DNA from: Paenibacillus guangzhouensis
GTDB lineage: Bacteria > Bacillota > Bacilli > Paenibacillales > Paenibacillaceae
Assembly (NCBI RefSeq): GCF_009363075.1
Contig: NZ_CP045293.1
Span: 868,001-932,000, forward strand
Length of the DNA: 64,000 bases
Direction: 5' to 3'
Positions 8,757-17,549 of this stretch are shown one piece after another. The notes beneath the pieces were generated by a model, which did not search any database, was not told the DNA's origin, and was given only the letters and a program-made list of their open reading frames with translations. Numbering within the stretch: position 1 is the stretch's first letter; the number at the start of each line of letters is the position of its first letter. The translations under genes and the position numbers were made by a program.

Positions 8757-10046
8757 GTGGATGTGATTGTAACCCCAACTTCGAGGCTTGAAGGAGAGAT
8801 TCAAGCCCTATCTTCCAAAAACTATACGACGCGCTACTTGCTCGTTGCAGCGCTCGCGAACGGGACCAGTACGATCCATTTCCCTGCCCATAGTGAAGAC
8901 AGTGATGCGATGCGTCGTTGTATCCGCGATCTAGGTGCTGTAATTGAAGAGGATGAGACCAAGATTGTCATTACAGGCTTCGGCAATCGCCCTGCGCATG
9001 TTCGTGAACTGAATGTTGGCAACGCAGGCGCTGTCTTGCGCTTCTTAATGGCAATTGCATCATTATGTCCTGAAGTGACATTTGTTAATACGTATCCAGA
9101 TTCACTTGGCAAACGTCCGCATCATGATCTAATTGATTCTCTGCAACAGATGGGTGTTGAAGTCGAACATCAAGAGGGCAAGCTTCCGATTACGATTCGC
9201 GGCGGTCAGCCAAAAGGCGGTAAAATTACTGTATCAGGCAATGTCAGCTCGCAATTCTTAAGCGCTTTGTTGTTCCTTACGCCGATGCTGGAGGAAGATA
9301 GTGAAATCGAAGTCTTGGATGATCTGAAATCGAAGGTTGTCGTTGGACAGACGCTGGAAGTGCTGGAGCAGGCGGGGATTGTAATTCATGCGAGTGACGA
9401 CTTGATGCATTACAAAGTACCTGGCCGCCAGCAATACCAGGCCAAAGAATATATCGTTCAAGGGGATTATCCAGGATCTGCCGCTGTACTTGCTGCTGCC
9501 GCTGTGACGAATTCCGATGTAAAAATTCATCGTTTAGCAGAGAATAGTAAGCAGGGCGAACGTGCGATTGTCGATGTGCTCCGCATGATGGAAGTACCGC
9601 TCACACATGAGAATGGAATTGTTCATGTGCAAGGAAACCAACAATTAAAAGCACTGGAGTTCGATGGGGATGCCGCTACGGATGCGGTGCTGGCGATGGT
9701 CGCAGCTGCCGTCTTCGCCGAAGGCACATCCAGATTCTATAACGTTGAGAATTTGCGTTATAAGGAATGTGATCGGATTACGGATTATTTGAATGAGCTT
9801 CGCAAAGCAGGGGCAAATGTCGAAGAGCGTCAGGCTGAGATTATCGTCCATGGCCGTCCTGAAGGAGTAGAAGGCGGAGTCGAGATTAATGCGCATTACG
9901 ACCATCGCGTAATTATGGCGTTGTCGGTCGTTGGATTGCGCGCGAAGGCGCCGCTTCGGATCAAAGATGCCCATCACGTGGCGAAATCGTATCCGATCTT
10001 CTTCGATCATATGAGATCCATCGGTGCTCAAATCGAGTGGGTATAA
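8757..10046 (+). CDS. aroA: 3-phosphoshikimate 1-carboxyvinyltransferase (EPSP synthase), divergent
   Basis: Joins phosphoenolpyruvate to shikimate 3-phosphate; 429 residues, the family length. Catalytic positions are kept: SSK..R near the N-terminus, SSQFLSALL, DGDAATDAVL, LRYKECDRI (usual KETDR), HYDHRV and KSYP. The loop normally reading NAGTAMRP is NAGAVLRF here, and the N-terminal loop is KNYTTR rather than KSxSNR, so it is divergent from the common classes. The GTG start follows GGAGTGA. Adjacent aroK supports the role. MurA is excluded by the DHR and KE..R motifs. Confidence 0.88.
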   Translation: MDVIVTPTSRLEGEIQALSSKNYTTRYLLVAALANGTSTIHFPAHSEDSDAMRRCIRDLGAVIEEDETKIVITGFGNRPAHVRELNVGNAGAVLRFLMAIASLCPEVTFVNTYPDSLGKRPHHDLIDSLQQMGVEVEHQEGKLPITIRGGQPKGGKITVSGNVSSQFLSALLFLTPMLEEDSEIEVLDDLKSKVVVGQTLEVLEQAGIVIHASDDLMHYKVPGRQQYQAKEYIVQGDYPGSAAVLAAAAVTNSDVKIHRLAENSKQGERAIVDVLRMMEVPLTHENGIVHVQGNQQLKALEFDGDAATDAVLAMVAAAVFAEGTSRFYNVENLRYKECDRITDYLNELRKAGANVEERQAEIIVHGRPEGVEGGVEINAHYDHRVIMALSVVGLRAKAPLRIKDAHHVAKSYPIFFDHMRSIGAQIEWV

Positions 10047-10093
10047 GTCTTATAGCTCAAAATGAATTATAATTTCCGGAGGTGCTAGGAAAA

Positions 10094-10525
10094 ATGGCAT
10101 ATCAGAACCCAAGTCAAGAAGAAATTCGTGAAATACTCCGCAGTTCGAAGGTCATTGCCGTCGTTGGATTGTCAGAGAAGCCGGATCGAACTTCCTACCT
10201 GGTATCGGAAGCGATGCAGCGCAGAGGCTATCGGATTATTCCGGTAAATCCCGTCGTGGCAGGTACGAAGATTCTTGGCGAGACATGCTATGCATCATTG
10301 AAGGATATCCCTGAACAGGTGGATATCGTAAACGTATTCCGTAGAAGCGAATTCTGTGAGCCGGTAGCTGAAGAAGCTGTTGCGATCGGCGCAAAGACGC
10401 TCTGGCTCCAACAAGGTATTATGAATATTAGTGCAGCGAACATTGCTGCGAAGGGCGGCCTGAAAGTTGTAATGGACGTCTGTATTAAAGTCGCTGACGC
10501 GGTGTTGTTACCCGGCGGCCAATAA
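10094..10525 (+). CDS. CoA-binding domain protein (CoA_binding_2)
   Basis: A 143-residue single Rossmann-like domain related to the CoA-binding domain of succinyl-CoA synthetase and to Bacillus YneT. Visible blocks are VIAVVGLSEKPDRTSYLVS (nucleotide-binding loop), YRIIPVNPVV, PEQVDIVNVFRRSE and TLWLQQGIMN, ending in VMDVCIKV. Catalytic activity is not known for the family. ATG at 10094 follows GGAGGTGCTAGGA. It lies 47 bp after aroA and 39 bp before the PTS gene, so it may be in one transcript with them. Confidence 0.88.
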   Translation: MAYQNPSQEEIREILRSSKVIAVVGLSEKPDRTSYLVSEAMQRRGYRIIPVNPVVAGTKILGETCYASLKDIPEQVDIVNVFRRSEFCEPVAEEAVAIGAKTLWLQQGIMNISAANIAAKGGLKVVMDVCIKVADAVLLPGGQ

Positions 10526-10564
10526 CAACGGAATCGGGACCGTAGCTTGAAGGGGGGTTAGCGC

Positions 10565-12451
10565 ATGAATGGGCTTGGAGCGTTGCAGCAGTTCGGGCGA
10601 GCGATTATGCTTCCAACCGTTGTGCTACCTGTTGCAGCCTTGATGTTGTTTCTTGGCAACATGCCTTGGGAACCGATCGGCCTCGAGTCGATTGGTCATG
10701 TCTTGAATGTGGCTGGGAATACCATTTTCATGTATTTGCCTTATATATTTGCAGTGGGTGTCGCCCTTGGACTCGGGAACAATGATGGTACTGCGGCAAT
10801 CGCTGCGCTGATCGGGATATTTATCGAACAGCAGGTGACGGCGTATTTCGGTGCTGCCGAATCCCAGCCGAGCATTCTTGTTGGCATTCTGATTGGTGTG
10901 CTCGCAGGCTACATAACGAATCGATACAAAACCGTTCAGCTCCCTGAATATATTCAATTTTTCGGGGGGCCGCGGTTTGTTCTGCTTGTGATGAGCTTTG
11001 TGATGCTAGGCTTCTCATCCGTGATGGTCCTTATCTCCGAACCGTTGCAGCAAGGAGTGATTGCATTAGGCAATTTCCTGTTGTCTTTAGGCGGTTTCGG
11101 CGTGTTCTTATTTGGTATTTTACAACGTGTACTCGTCGTTGTTGGATTGCATCATATTCTAAATAATATTTTCTTCTTCCATGTAGGGACGTTCGAGACG
11201 GCAGGCGGCCAGATGGTGTACGGAGACTTGCCGCGATTCTTCGCAGGAGATCCGACGGCAGGACAATTTATGACGGGGCTCTACCCGCTAACGATGTTCG
11301 CTATCCCAGCCATTGCATTTGCGATCATTCAAGAGGCACGCGAAGACCTGAAGCCGAAGGTGCAGAAGATGTTCTTAATGTCAGCCTTTGTCTGCTTCTT
11401 AACAGGGATTACGGAGCCGATTGAATTCGCGTTCTTATTCGTCGCGCCATATCTATTCGTCGTGCACGCGATTATCTCAGGTCTTACGATGTGGATATGC
11501 AGTTACTTGAATATTCATCTTGGCGTTTCATTTTCTGCTGGAGCGATAGATTTCATTATTAATAGCCATTTAGGGACCAATCAATGGCTTCTGATCCCGA
11601 TTGGGATTGCGCTTGGCTTAATTTATTATAATTTGTTCCGATTCGCTATATATAAGTATCGGATTCCGACGCCAGGCCGTGAAGAGGGCTCCGAAGTGGA
11701 TGATTGGGCAGGAAGTCTGCCGTATCGTGCGCCGCTCATTCTCCAAGCGCTTGGTGGGAAGGACAATATTATTCGGATGGAAGCTTGCGTAACTCGGCTC
11801 AGGCTATCGGTCGTGAATGATCGGCTAATCGATCGAAGGGCACTAAGATTGCTTGGTTCTGCGGGTATGATTCGGTTGGGCGGCGGCGCGGTTCAAGTCG
11901 TGTTCGGAACCTATTCGGACGTGATTCGCGCCGAGATTATGAAGGTCATCAACAAGGACTTGAATCAAGTCCTCTTTCATGCACCGATGCAGGGGCGTAT
12001 GATACCGCTCGAGGAAGTGCCGGATCAGATCTTCGCGAAGAAGCTGGTGGGTGGCGGCGTAGCTTTTATCCCAGATAAGGGCGAGATGGTTGCGCCGCTG
12101 GCCGGCGAGATTATGACGATCTATCCGACGCAGCACGCGATCGGCATCGTGACTGCTGAAGGATTGAATGTATTGATACATCTTGGCATCGATACGTCGA
12201 GCTTGAACGGATACGGCATCACTGTGTTGGTGAAGGAAGGGGACCAGGTGGAAGCCGGTCAACTGTTAATGAAGTTCGATTTGGATTATGTGAAGCAGCA
12301 TGCGACATCGATTGTAACACCTATGGTGATCACGAATTCAGAGATTGTACAGTCTTGGAGTTTTGCGCCGTATAAAGCTGTGAAGAAGGGGCAAGCATCC
12401 GTGATGTCGGTTGTATTAAATGATAGGAATGTTGGAGGGAATGCAGAATGA
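10565..12451 (+). CDS. PTS EIICBA permease, glucose superfamily, N-acetylglucosamine-like (NagE type)
   Basis: Membrane sugar permease of the phosphotransferase system, 628 residues in the order EIIC (1 to ~370), EIIB (~390-470) and EIIA (~485-628). EIIC shows GLHHILNN, GITEPIEFAFLFVAP and FSAGAIDF; the last, with GDLPRFFAGDPTAGQ, resembles GlcNAc permeases rather than glucose PtsG. EIIB carries the phospho-cysteine C408 in MEACVTRLR, and EIIA the phospho-histidine H539 in LIHLGIDTS. ATG follows AGGGGGG. The stop overlaps the start of the enzyme I gene by four bases. Substrate is inferred from motif similarity; glucose remains possible. Confidence 0.88.
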   Translation: MNGLGALQQFGRAIMLPTVVLPVAALMLFLGNMPWEPIGLESIGHVLNVAGNTIFMYLPYIFAVGVALGLGNNDGTAAIAALIGIFIEQQVTAYFGAAESQPSILVGILIGVLAGYITNRYKTVQLPEYIQFFGGPRFVLLVMSFVMLGFSSVMVLISEPLQQGVIALGNFLLSLGGFGVFLFGILQRVLVVVGLHHILNNIFFFHVGTFETAGGQMVYGDLPRFFAGDPTAGQFMTGLYPLTMFAIPAIAFAIIQEAREDLKPKVQKMFLMSAFVCFLTGITEPIEFAFLFVAPYLFVVHAIISGLTMWICSYLNIHLGVSFSAGAIDFIINSHLGTNQWLLIPIGIALGLIYYNLFRFAIYKYRIPTPGREEGSEVDDWAGSLPYRAPLILQALGGKDNIIRMEACVTRLRLSVVNDRLIDRRALRLLGSAGMIRLGGGAVQVVFGTYSDVIRAEIMKVINKDLNQVLFHAPMQGRMIPLEEVPDQIFAKKLVGGGVAFIPDKGEMVAPLAGEIMTIYPTQHAIGIVTAEGLNVLIHLGIDTSSLNGYGITVLVKEGDQVEAGQLLMKFDLDYVKQHATSIVTPMVITNSEIVQSWSFAPYKAVKKGQASVMSVVLNDRNVGGNAE

Positions 12452-14172
12452 TACAGGGTATCGGCGCTTCATCAGGAATCGCAATTGGAAAAGCCTTTGT
12501 ACTCCCGACCTGGGAATGGGATTTGCCTGATCAGCGGATAGATTCCATCGATTTAGCGAAAGAATTTGAGAGACTGTATGAAGGGGTTCGTACCTCCAAG
12601 AATGAGATCGAATTTTTGAAAAATGAGTTCCGCGAAGTGGTAGGGCCGGATCAATCGTCTATTTTTGATGCGCATATCGCGATATTGGAGGACCCGGTAT
12701 TCATGAGCGAAATCCAAGCGATCATTGAACGTCAATATAAGGCGGCCGAGGTTGCGGTGAAGGAAGCGATCGATCATTTTGTCAAAATGTTCGATTTGCT
12801 TGACGATGAGTATATGAAGGAACGGGCGCTGGACATTAAAGATGTCGGCAACCGTCTGCTAAAACATTTATTAGGTGCTCCAGAGATTACATTGCCATCG
12901 GATACCAATCCGTATCTGCTCGTGGCGAAGGAATTATCGCCATCGCAGCTGGCGAACCTGAATCAGAACTATGTGCTCGGGATTGCTACGCTGCAAGGCG
13001 GACGTACATCCCATTCAGCCATTATGGCTCGTGCATTAGGAATTCCGTTCGTCCTCGGATTAGAAGGCAAGCTGGAAGATCCGATTCAGACGGGCGATGT
13101 GCTCGTGGTGGATGGCGGGGATGGTATCGTCTACGTAAATCCAGACGCGGATGTCCTCGAGCGCTATACTCAAATCCGGGATGAGCAGTTGGAGAAGAAG
13201 AGCAGGCTGCGCCAGCTCGCTTCTGTACCGGCAGTAACGCTAGATGGCGTCGAAATGCGTCTTGCCGCGAATATCAGTTCACTGAAGGAGCTGAACGTCG
13301 CTCTATCGCACGGCGCTTCTGGTGTAGGGTTATTCCGTACGGAATTCCTCTATATGGATCGGCAGCATTTTCCTGAGGAGGAAGAGCAATTTGACGTATA
13401 CCGTGAGGTAGCCGAGAAGGTATCGCCGAATACAGTCGTGATTCGGACGCTGGATATTGGCGGAGATAAGCATTTAGATTATTTCGCGCTGCCGGAGGAA
13501 GATAATCCTTTCTTAGGCTACCGAGCGATTCGCATATGTCTAGACCGGAAGGAATTGTTCAAGACGCAGCTTCGTGCCATTCTCCGGGCGAGTCATTTCG
13601 GGAATGTTAAAATCATGTATCCGATGATCTCTTCGTTAGATGAGGTTCGTGAGGCGAATGCCGTGCTGGAAGAAGCCAAACGTGAGCTGGATGAGGAAGG
13701 GATTCCGTACAATACGGCCATTCAAGTGGGTATCATGATCGAGGTTCCTGCGGCGGTGATGATCGCTGATCTGCTCGCTGAAGAGGTCGATTTCTTCTCG
13801 ATTGGAACGAACGATCTCGTACAATATGTACTGGCCGTCGATCGGATGAACGAACAGATTGCCCATATGTACAATCCATTCCATCCATCCATTCTGCGCA
13901 TGCTGAAGATGACCGTTGATGCGGCCAAAGCGAAAGGCATTACGATCAGTGTATGCGGAGAACTCGCGGGTGACGAACGTGCTTTGCCGTTATGGGTAGC
14001 GCTCGGTGTACATGATTTGAGCATGTCGGCCCATTCCATTCTCCATCTGAAGAGCCGTGTGCTTGAGATGTGCGAGAAGGAATGCGTCGAGATGAAGGGA
14101 CGTTTGTTCTCTTGCCGAACGAATCGTGAGATTGAACAGCTGCTGAATGATTTTACGCAAAACAAGTCGTAA
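12448..14172 (+). CDS. ptsI: PTS enzyme I (phosphoenolpyruvate-protein phosphotransferase)
   Basis: First phosphotransferase of the PTS; moves phosphate from phosphoenolpyruvate to HPr. 574 residues. The active histidine is H189 in GGRTSHSAIMAR, the usual position, and the PEP-binding half holds GVGLFRTEFLY, the R-rich PMISSLDEV region, GIMIEVPAA, SIGTNDLVQY and the catalytic cysteine in VCGELAGD. It overlaps the EIICBA gene (ATGA). No HPr gene lies in this operon, so HPr must be encoded elsewhere. Confidence 0.95.
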   Translation: MIQGIGASSGIAIGKAFVLPTWEWDLPDQRIDSIDLAKEFERLYEGVRTSKNEIEFLKNEFREVVGPDQSSIFDAHIAILEDPVFMSEIQAIIERQYKAAEVAVKEAIDHFVKMFDLLDDEYMKERALDIKDVGNRLLKHLLGAPEITLPSDTNPYLLVAKELSPSQLANLNQNYVLGIATLQGGRTSHSAIMARALGIPFVLGLEGKLEDPIQTGDVLVVDGGDGIVYVNPDADVLERYTQIRDEQLEKKSRLRQLASVPAVTLDGVEMRLAANISSLKELNVALSHGASGVGLFRTEFLYMDRQHFPEEEEQFDVYREVAEKVSPNTVVIRTLDIGGDKHLDYFALPEEDNPFLGYRAIRICLDRKELFKTQLRAILRASHFGNVKIMYPMISSLDEVREANAVLEEAKRELDEEGIPYNTAIQVGIMIEVPAAVMIADLLAEEVDFFSIGTNDLVQYVLAVDRMNEQIAHMYNPFHPSILRMLKMTVDAAKAKGITISVCGELAGDERALPLWVALGVHDLSMSAHSILHLKSRVLEMCEKECVEMKGRLFSCRTNREIEQLLNDFTQNKS

Positions 14173-14240
14173 TGGCATGATACCGCTCTGACACTGCGTG
14201 TGAGGCCGTGGGGCTTATATCATCTACAAGAAGATAAAAA

Positions 14241-14268
14241 AGAGGCTGTCGAGCGATCGACGGCCTCT
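14241..14268 (-). terminator. Strong hairpin, terminator of the PfpI-family gene
   Basis: A 12-bp stem (AGAGGCTGTCGA / TCGACGGCCTCT, one G-T pair) with a GCGA loop. Read on the minus strand it ends in TTTTTT, so it terminates the PfpI gene; it may also slow plus-strand transcripts from ptsI. Confidence 0.85.
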
Positions 14269-14285
14269 TGTCTTATGTTGTGCTT

Positions 14286-14810
14286 TTATTCACCTGCAAG
14301 CAAGTCACAGAATGCTTTACCGTAAGGCGGCAAGTCTGGCGGACGACGTGCGGAGACAATATGTCCGTCCACGACAACGGCTTCGTCCACCCAAGTGGAG
14401 CCTGCGTTCTCCATATCATCGCGAATGCCTGGTGTAGACGTGACAGTACGTCCTTGTAGGATTTTCGCCGAGATGAGCACCCAGCCTGCATGACAGATCT
14501 GTCCAATTGGTTTGCCAGCAGCGTCCATCTCACGAACGAGGGAGATGACCTTCTCGTAACGGCGCAGCTTGTCCGGCGCCCACCCACCAGGAACAAGGAT
14601 GCCGTCATATTCAGAGCTGCTCACCTCGTCAAAAGCATATTCTGCTTCTGCAGGCACACCATATTTGCCGATATATTTTTTGCCTTTTTCGGGACCGACC
14701 AAATGAACGATCGCACCTTCTTCCCGAACGCGATAGATCGGATACCATAACTCCAAATCTTCAAATTCTTCGTCGACGAGTGCGATCACTTTTTTTCCAG
14801 ATAATCTCAT
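14286..14810 (-). CDS. DJ-1/PfpI family protein (class I glutamine amidotransferase-like)
   Basis: 174 residues. The nucleophile elbow cysteine is in GQICHAGWVLISA, with the acidic partner in the ALVDEEFEDLE block near the N-terminus and GGWAPDKLRR in between. This matches Bacillus YfkM/YraA-type stress proteins, proposed to act as proteases or glyoxalase-type deglycases; the true reaction is unsettled in the family. The ATG is preceded by TAGGAGGTTAAATAC, an excellent ribosome binding site. Confidence 0.92.
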   Translation of the reverse strand: MRLSGKKVIALVDEEFEDLELWYPIYRVREEGAIVHLVGPEKGKKYIGKYGVPAEAEYAFDEVSSSEYDGILVPGGWAPDKLRRYEKVISLVREMDAAGKPIGQICHAGWVLISAKILQGRTVTSTPGIRDDMENAGSTWVDEAVVVDGHIVSARRPPDLPPYGKAFCDLLAGE

Positions 14811-15058
14811 GTATTTAACCTCCTAAATGCGCTGTAGTACGAGTCTTTTAAGCTTTTCTTGTGCATATGTATCTAACAGTATAACAAAGCGTGTGATTAA
14901 TATCATAGCTTTTTTACAGAATAACCATCTAATTTCCGGAAAAGTCATTAATTACATCTAGTCAAATCCGAACGAATCTGCGAATATAGTCGAATAATGG
15001 TCTTTTATTTCCGAACAATTCGAAGCAATTTATAACTTACTATAATGGGGTGGTCAAT

Positions 15059-15499
15059 GTGCACATGCAATGTGAGTGTGGACATGTTATGAATTTGTTA
15101 CTAAGAACGGTCATTTTTGCCAAAAAGACAGAAATCCAGAGTGTACCCGTCTTTACGTGTTCGAGTTGTTCGAAGAGCGAAGTCTATGTGGATGTGAAAA
15201 AAGATCTAACGGATCTCATTGCGAAGTATGGCAAGAATGCGACAGAGAAGCAAACCTTATTGTTCCAAGAATTTAATGAACTTGTAAACGTATTCTTCGA
15301 AATGTTCACGAAAGGAAGCAAGTACGTTAACATTGCGGAGTTCGAATCGATGCGTGAAGAACGTGTCAATCAGCTGCTCGATGTGTATTTGCTGGCGAAG
15401 ACGATGAACGATGAAGAATGGATGGAAGATATTCAGAAAAGATTGAAACAACTCAAAAAATTTACTGCAAACCCTTACCGAATGAACATGAATTCATGA
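15059..15499 (+). CDS. Zinc-ribbon-like protein of unknown function
   Basis: About 146 residues. The N-terminus has a CxC pair (CECGH) and a CSSC pair some 27 residues later, likely one zinc site; the remainder is helical and charged (EFNELVNVFFEMFTKGSKYVN, DIQKRLKQLKKF). No known family is recognised. Start choice is uncertain: GTG at 15050, GTG at 15059 or ATG at 15065, all after GGGGTGG. A TATAAT at 15040-15045 lies too close to allow much leader for the first of these. It sits directly upstream of ccpA on the same strand. Confidence 0.7.
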   Translation: MHMQCECGHVMNLLLRTVIFAKKTEIQSVPVFTCSSCSKSEVYVDVKKDLTDLIAKYGKNATEKQTLLFQEFNELVNVFFEMFTKGSKYVNIAEFESMREERVNQLLDVYLLAKTMNDEEWMEDIQKRLKQLKKFTANPYRMNMNS

Positions 15500-15516
15500 T
15501 TAAAAGCGTAGTCACG

Positions 15517-15545
15517 TTGCGCAAAGTATGAATATGTCGTATCAT
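15517..15545 (+). promoter_or_regulatory. Candidate promoter of ccpA
   Basis: TTGCGC (15517-15522) and TATCAT (15540-15545) are separated by 17 bp and lie 55 bp upstream of the ccpA start. Confidence 0.5.
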
Positions 15546-15599
15546 AACATTAATATGTAGGATATGAACGAAAAACTTTAATGTTTGGAGAGAAGGAAC

Positions 15600-16610
15600 G
15601 TGACTGTAACTATTTATGATGTAGCAAGGGAAGCAGGCGTATCGATGGCAACGGTATCACGGGTTGTGAACAATAATCCGAACGTTAAGCCACAGACGCG
15701 TAAGAAAGTATATGAGGCAATTGAGCGCCTAGGATATCGTCCGAATGCGGTAGCAAGAGGTCTTGCGAGCAAGAAGACGACGACGGTTGGCGTAGTCATT
15801 CCAGATATTTCGAATTCGATTTTTGCTGAAATTGCGCGCGGTATTGAAGATATCGCGAACATGTACCACTATAATATTATTTTGTGTAATGCGGATAAGA
15901 AGAAGGAAAAGGAAATTCGCGTTATCAATACGCTGCTGGAGAAACAAGTCGATGGCTTGCTATTCATGGGCGGCGCTGTGACGGAGGAACACATTCAAGC
16001 GTTCCAGACGGCGGCAGTGCCGATCGTTCTTTGTGCAACGAAGGACGAGCAGGGGGTTATCCCATCCGTTGATATTGATCACGAGGGCGCTGCCTTTGAT
16101 GCGGTCAATACGTTGATCCGTCATGGACATCGCGAGATTGCGATGATCAGTGGTACGCTGCAGGACCCTGCGAACGGGTTCGCTCGATTCCAAGGGTACA
16201 AACGTGCGCTTGAAACGGCTGGAATTACGTATCAAGAAGATTTGGTTCGTATTGGGAACTACCGTTATGAATCCGGTGTCGAAGCGATGAAATATTTCCT
16301 TGGGCTCCGCAACAAACCGACAGCGATCTTCGCTGCAACAGACGAAATGGCCATTGGTGCGATTCATAGCATTCAAGACTCGGGACTTAAAGTTCCGGAC
16401 GATTTCTCTGTTATCAGCGTAGATAATATTCGGATGGCTTCGATGGTTCGTCCATTGCTCACAACAGTCGCTCAGCCGATGTATGATATCGGCGCGGTTG
16501 CGATGCGCTTATTGACGAAGCTGATGAAGAAGGAGAATGTCGATAATGCGAACGTCATTTTGCCGCATGAGACGATTCTTCGCTTGTCCGTAACGCACGT
16601 GAACAAATAA
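15600..16610 (+). CDS. ccpA: Catabolite control protein A
   Basis: LacI/GalR-family master regulator of carbon catabolite control; binds cre sites when complexed with Ser-phosphorylated HPr or Crh. 336 residues. The N-terminal helix-turn-helix and hinge ([36 protein letters not shown]) are followed by a periplasmic-binding-protein-like core ([37 protein letters not shown]). The GTG at 15600 gives MTVTIYDV, the usual CcpA start. Synteny with acuC/acuA/acsA downstream is the Bacillus arrangement, which supports CcpA rather than another LacI member. Confidence 0.95.
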   Translation: MTVTIYDVAREAGVSMATVSRVVNNNPNVKPQTRKKVYEAIERLGYRPNAVARGLASKKTTTVGVVIPDISNSIFAEIARGIEDIANMYHYNIILCNADKKKEKEIRVINTLLEKQVDGLLFMGGAVTEEHIQAFQTAAVPIVLCATKDEQGVIPSVDIDHEGAAFDAVNTLIRHGHREIAMISGTLQDPANGFARFQGYKRALETAGITYQEDLVRIGNYRYESGVEAMKYFLGLRNKPTAIFAATDEMAIGAIHSIQDSGLKVPDDFSVISVDNIRMASMVRPLLTTVAQPMYDIGAVAMRLLTKLMKKENVDNANVILPHETILRLSVTHVNK

Positions 16611-16616
16611 TTATAA

Positions 16617-16784
16617 GATCAAAAAGTCGGCTTTTCAGCACCGAGAAGGTTGTGTGAATCCGAAGAAAGAGGAACGGAGTTTAGGCAAAACCTAAATGAG
16701 TACCGGAATTCGAGGATGAACACAAGATTCGATGTCGAATCTACTTCTTGAAACACTTCATGATCAAAAGATGACTTTTTGAAC
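16617..16784. repeat. Structured intergenic element with terminal inverted repeats
   Basis: About 168 bp between ccpA and mtnN. The ends form an imperfect inverted repeat (GATCAAAAAGTCGGCTTTT against the complement of AAAAGATGACTTTTTGAAC, 16 of 19 matching). Inside are further stems: TTTAGG/CCTAAA around 16681-16696, GATTCGA/TCGAATC at 16727-16742 and TTGTGT/ACACAA. No open frame fills it. It looks like a small repetitive, hairpin-forming element; a relative lies at 56752-56894. Confidence 0.7.
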
Positions 16785-16820
16785 TACCTCTATAAGAATT
16801 GAATTAGAACGGGGAACTTG

Positions 16821-17525
16821 ATGATGGTGTATCACAAAATAGGCCTGATTGGCGCAATGAACGAAGAGATTGAACTACTGCTTGCTGATCTGCAGCAGAG
16901 TAAGCGTTCAGAACGCGCAGGCATTACCTTTTATGAAGGGATCTTCCATGGGAAAGAAGTTGTTCTCTGTAAGTCTGGCGTAGGTAAAGTCAACGCTGCG
17001 GTAACGACGCAAATCTTGATTGATACCTTCGGCGTGGATAGCATTCTATTCACAGGCGTTGCGGGTGCGCTGCACCCGGACTTGAATATCGGAGATATTG
17101 TTGTATCGACCGTATGCAAGCAGCATGATATGGACGTTCGTCCACTCGGGTTCGAGCGCGGCGTTATTCCGTACCAGGAGCGTTCAACGTTCGAAGCTGC
17201 ACCAGATTTGATTGCGAAGGCGAGAGAGGCGTGTGAGCGGTTGTTCCAAGGTCATTATCGTCTTGGAGCGGTATTATCCGGGGATCAATTCGTGGCAAGC
17301 CGTGAACTCGTACAGGAGCTCTATGAGACGATGGACGGCGCTTGCACGGAGATGGAAGGCGCCGCCGTCGCTCAAGTATGCGATATGCATCGCATTCCGT
17401 TCGTTGTTATTCGCTCAATGTCCGATCGGGCTGATGGCTCAGCCCATGTGAATTTCGCAGAGTTTACGATTCAAGCTGCGAAGCATTCGTATCAGATCAT
17501 CGATGACATGCTAAGTCACATATAA
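16821..17525 (+). CDS. mtnN: 5'-methylthioadenosine/S-adenosylhomocysteine nucleosidase
   Basis: Cleaves methylthioadenosine and S-adenosylhomocysteine to adenine plus the thioribose or ribosyl-homocysteine, in methionine salvage and the activated methyl cycle. About 234 residues. Family blocks are IGLIGAMNEEIELL, CKSGVGKVNAAVTTQ, LFTGVAGAL, SGDQFVAS, the substrate glutamate in TEMEGAAVAQV and the catalytic aspartate in SMSDRAD. Two adjacent ATG codons (16821, 16824) follow GGGG; either could be used. Confidence 0.95.
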   Translation: MMVYHKIGLIGAMNEEIELLLADLQQSKRSERAGITFYEGIFHGKEVVLCKSGVGKVNAAVTTQILIDTFGVDSILFTGVAGALHPDLNIGDIVVSTVCKQHDMDVRPLGFERGVIPYQERSTFEAAPDLIAKAREACERLFQGHYRLGAVLSGDQFVASRELVQELYETMDGACTEMEGAAVAQVCDMHRIPFVVIRSMSDRADGSAHVNFAEFTIQAAKHSYQIIDDMLSHI

Positions 17526-17549
17526 GGCGAACTGTTGATATATCACGAA

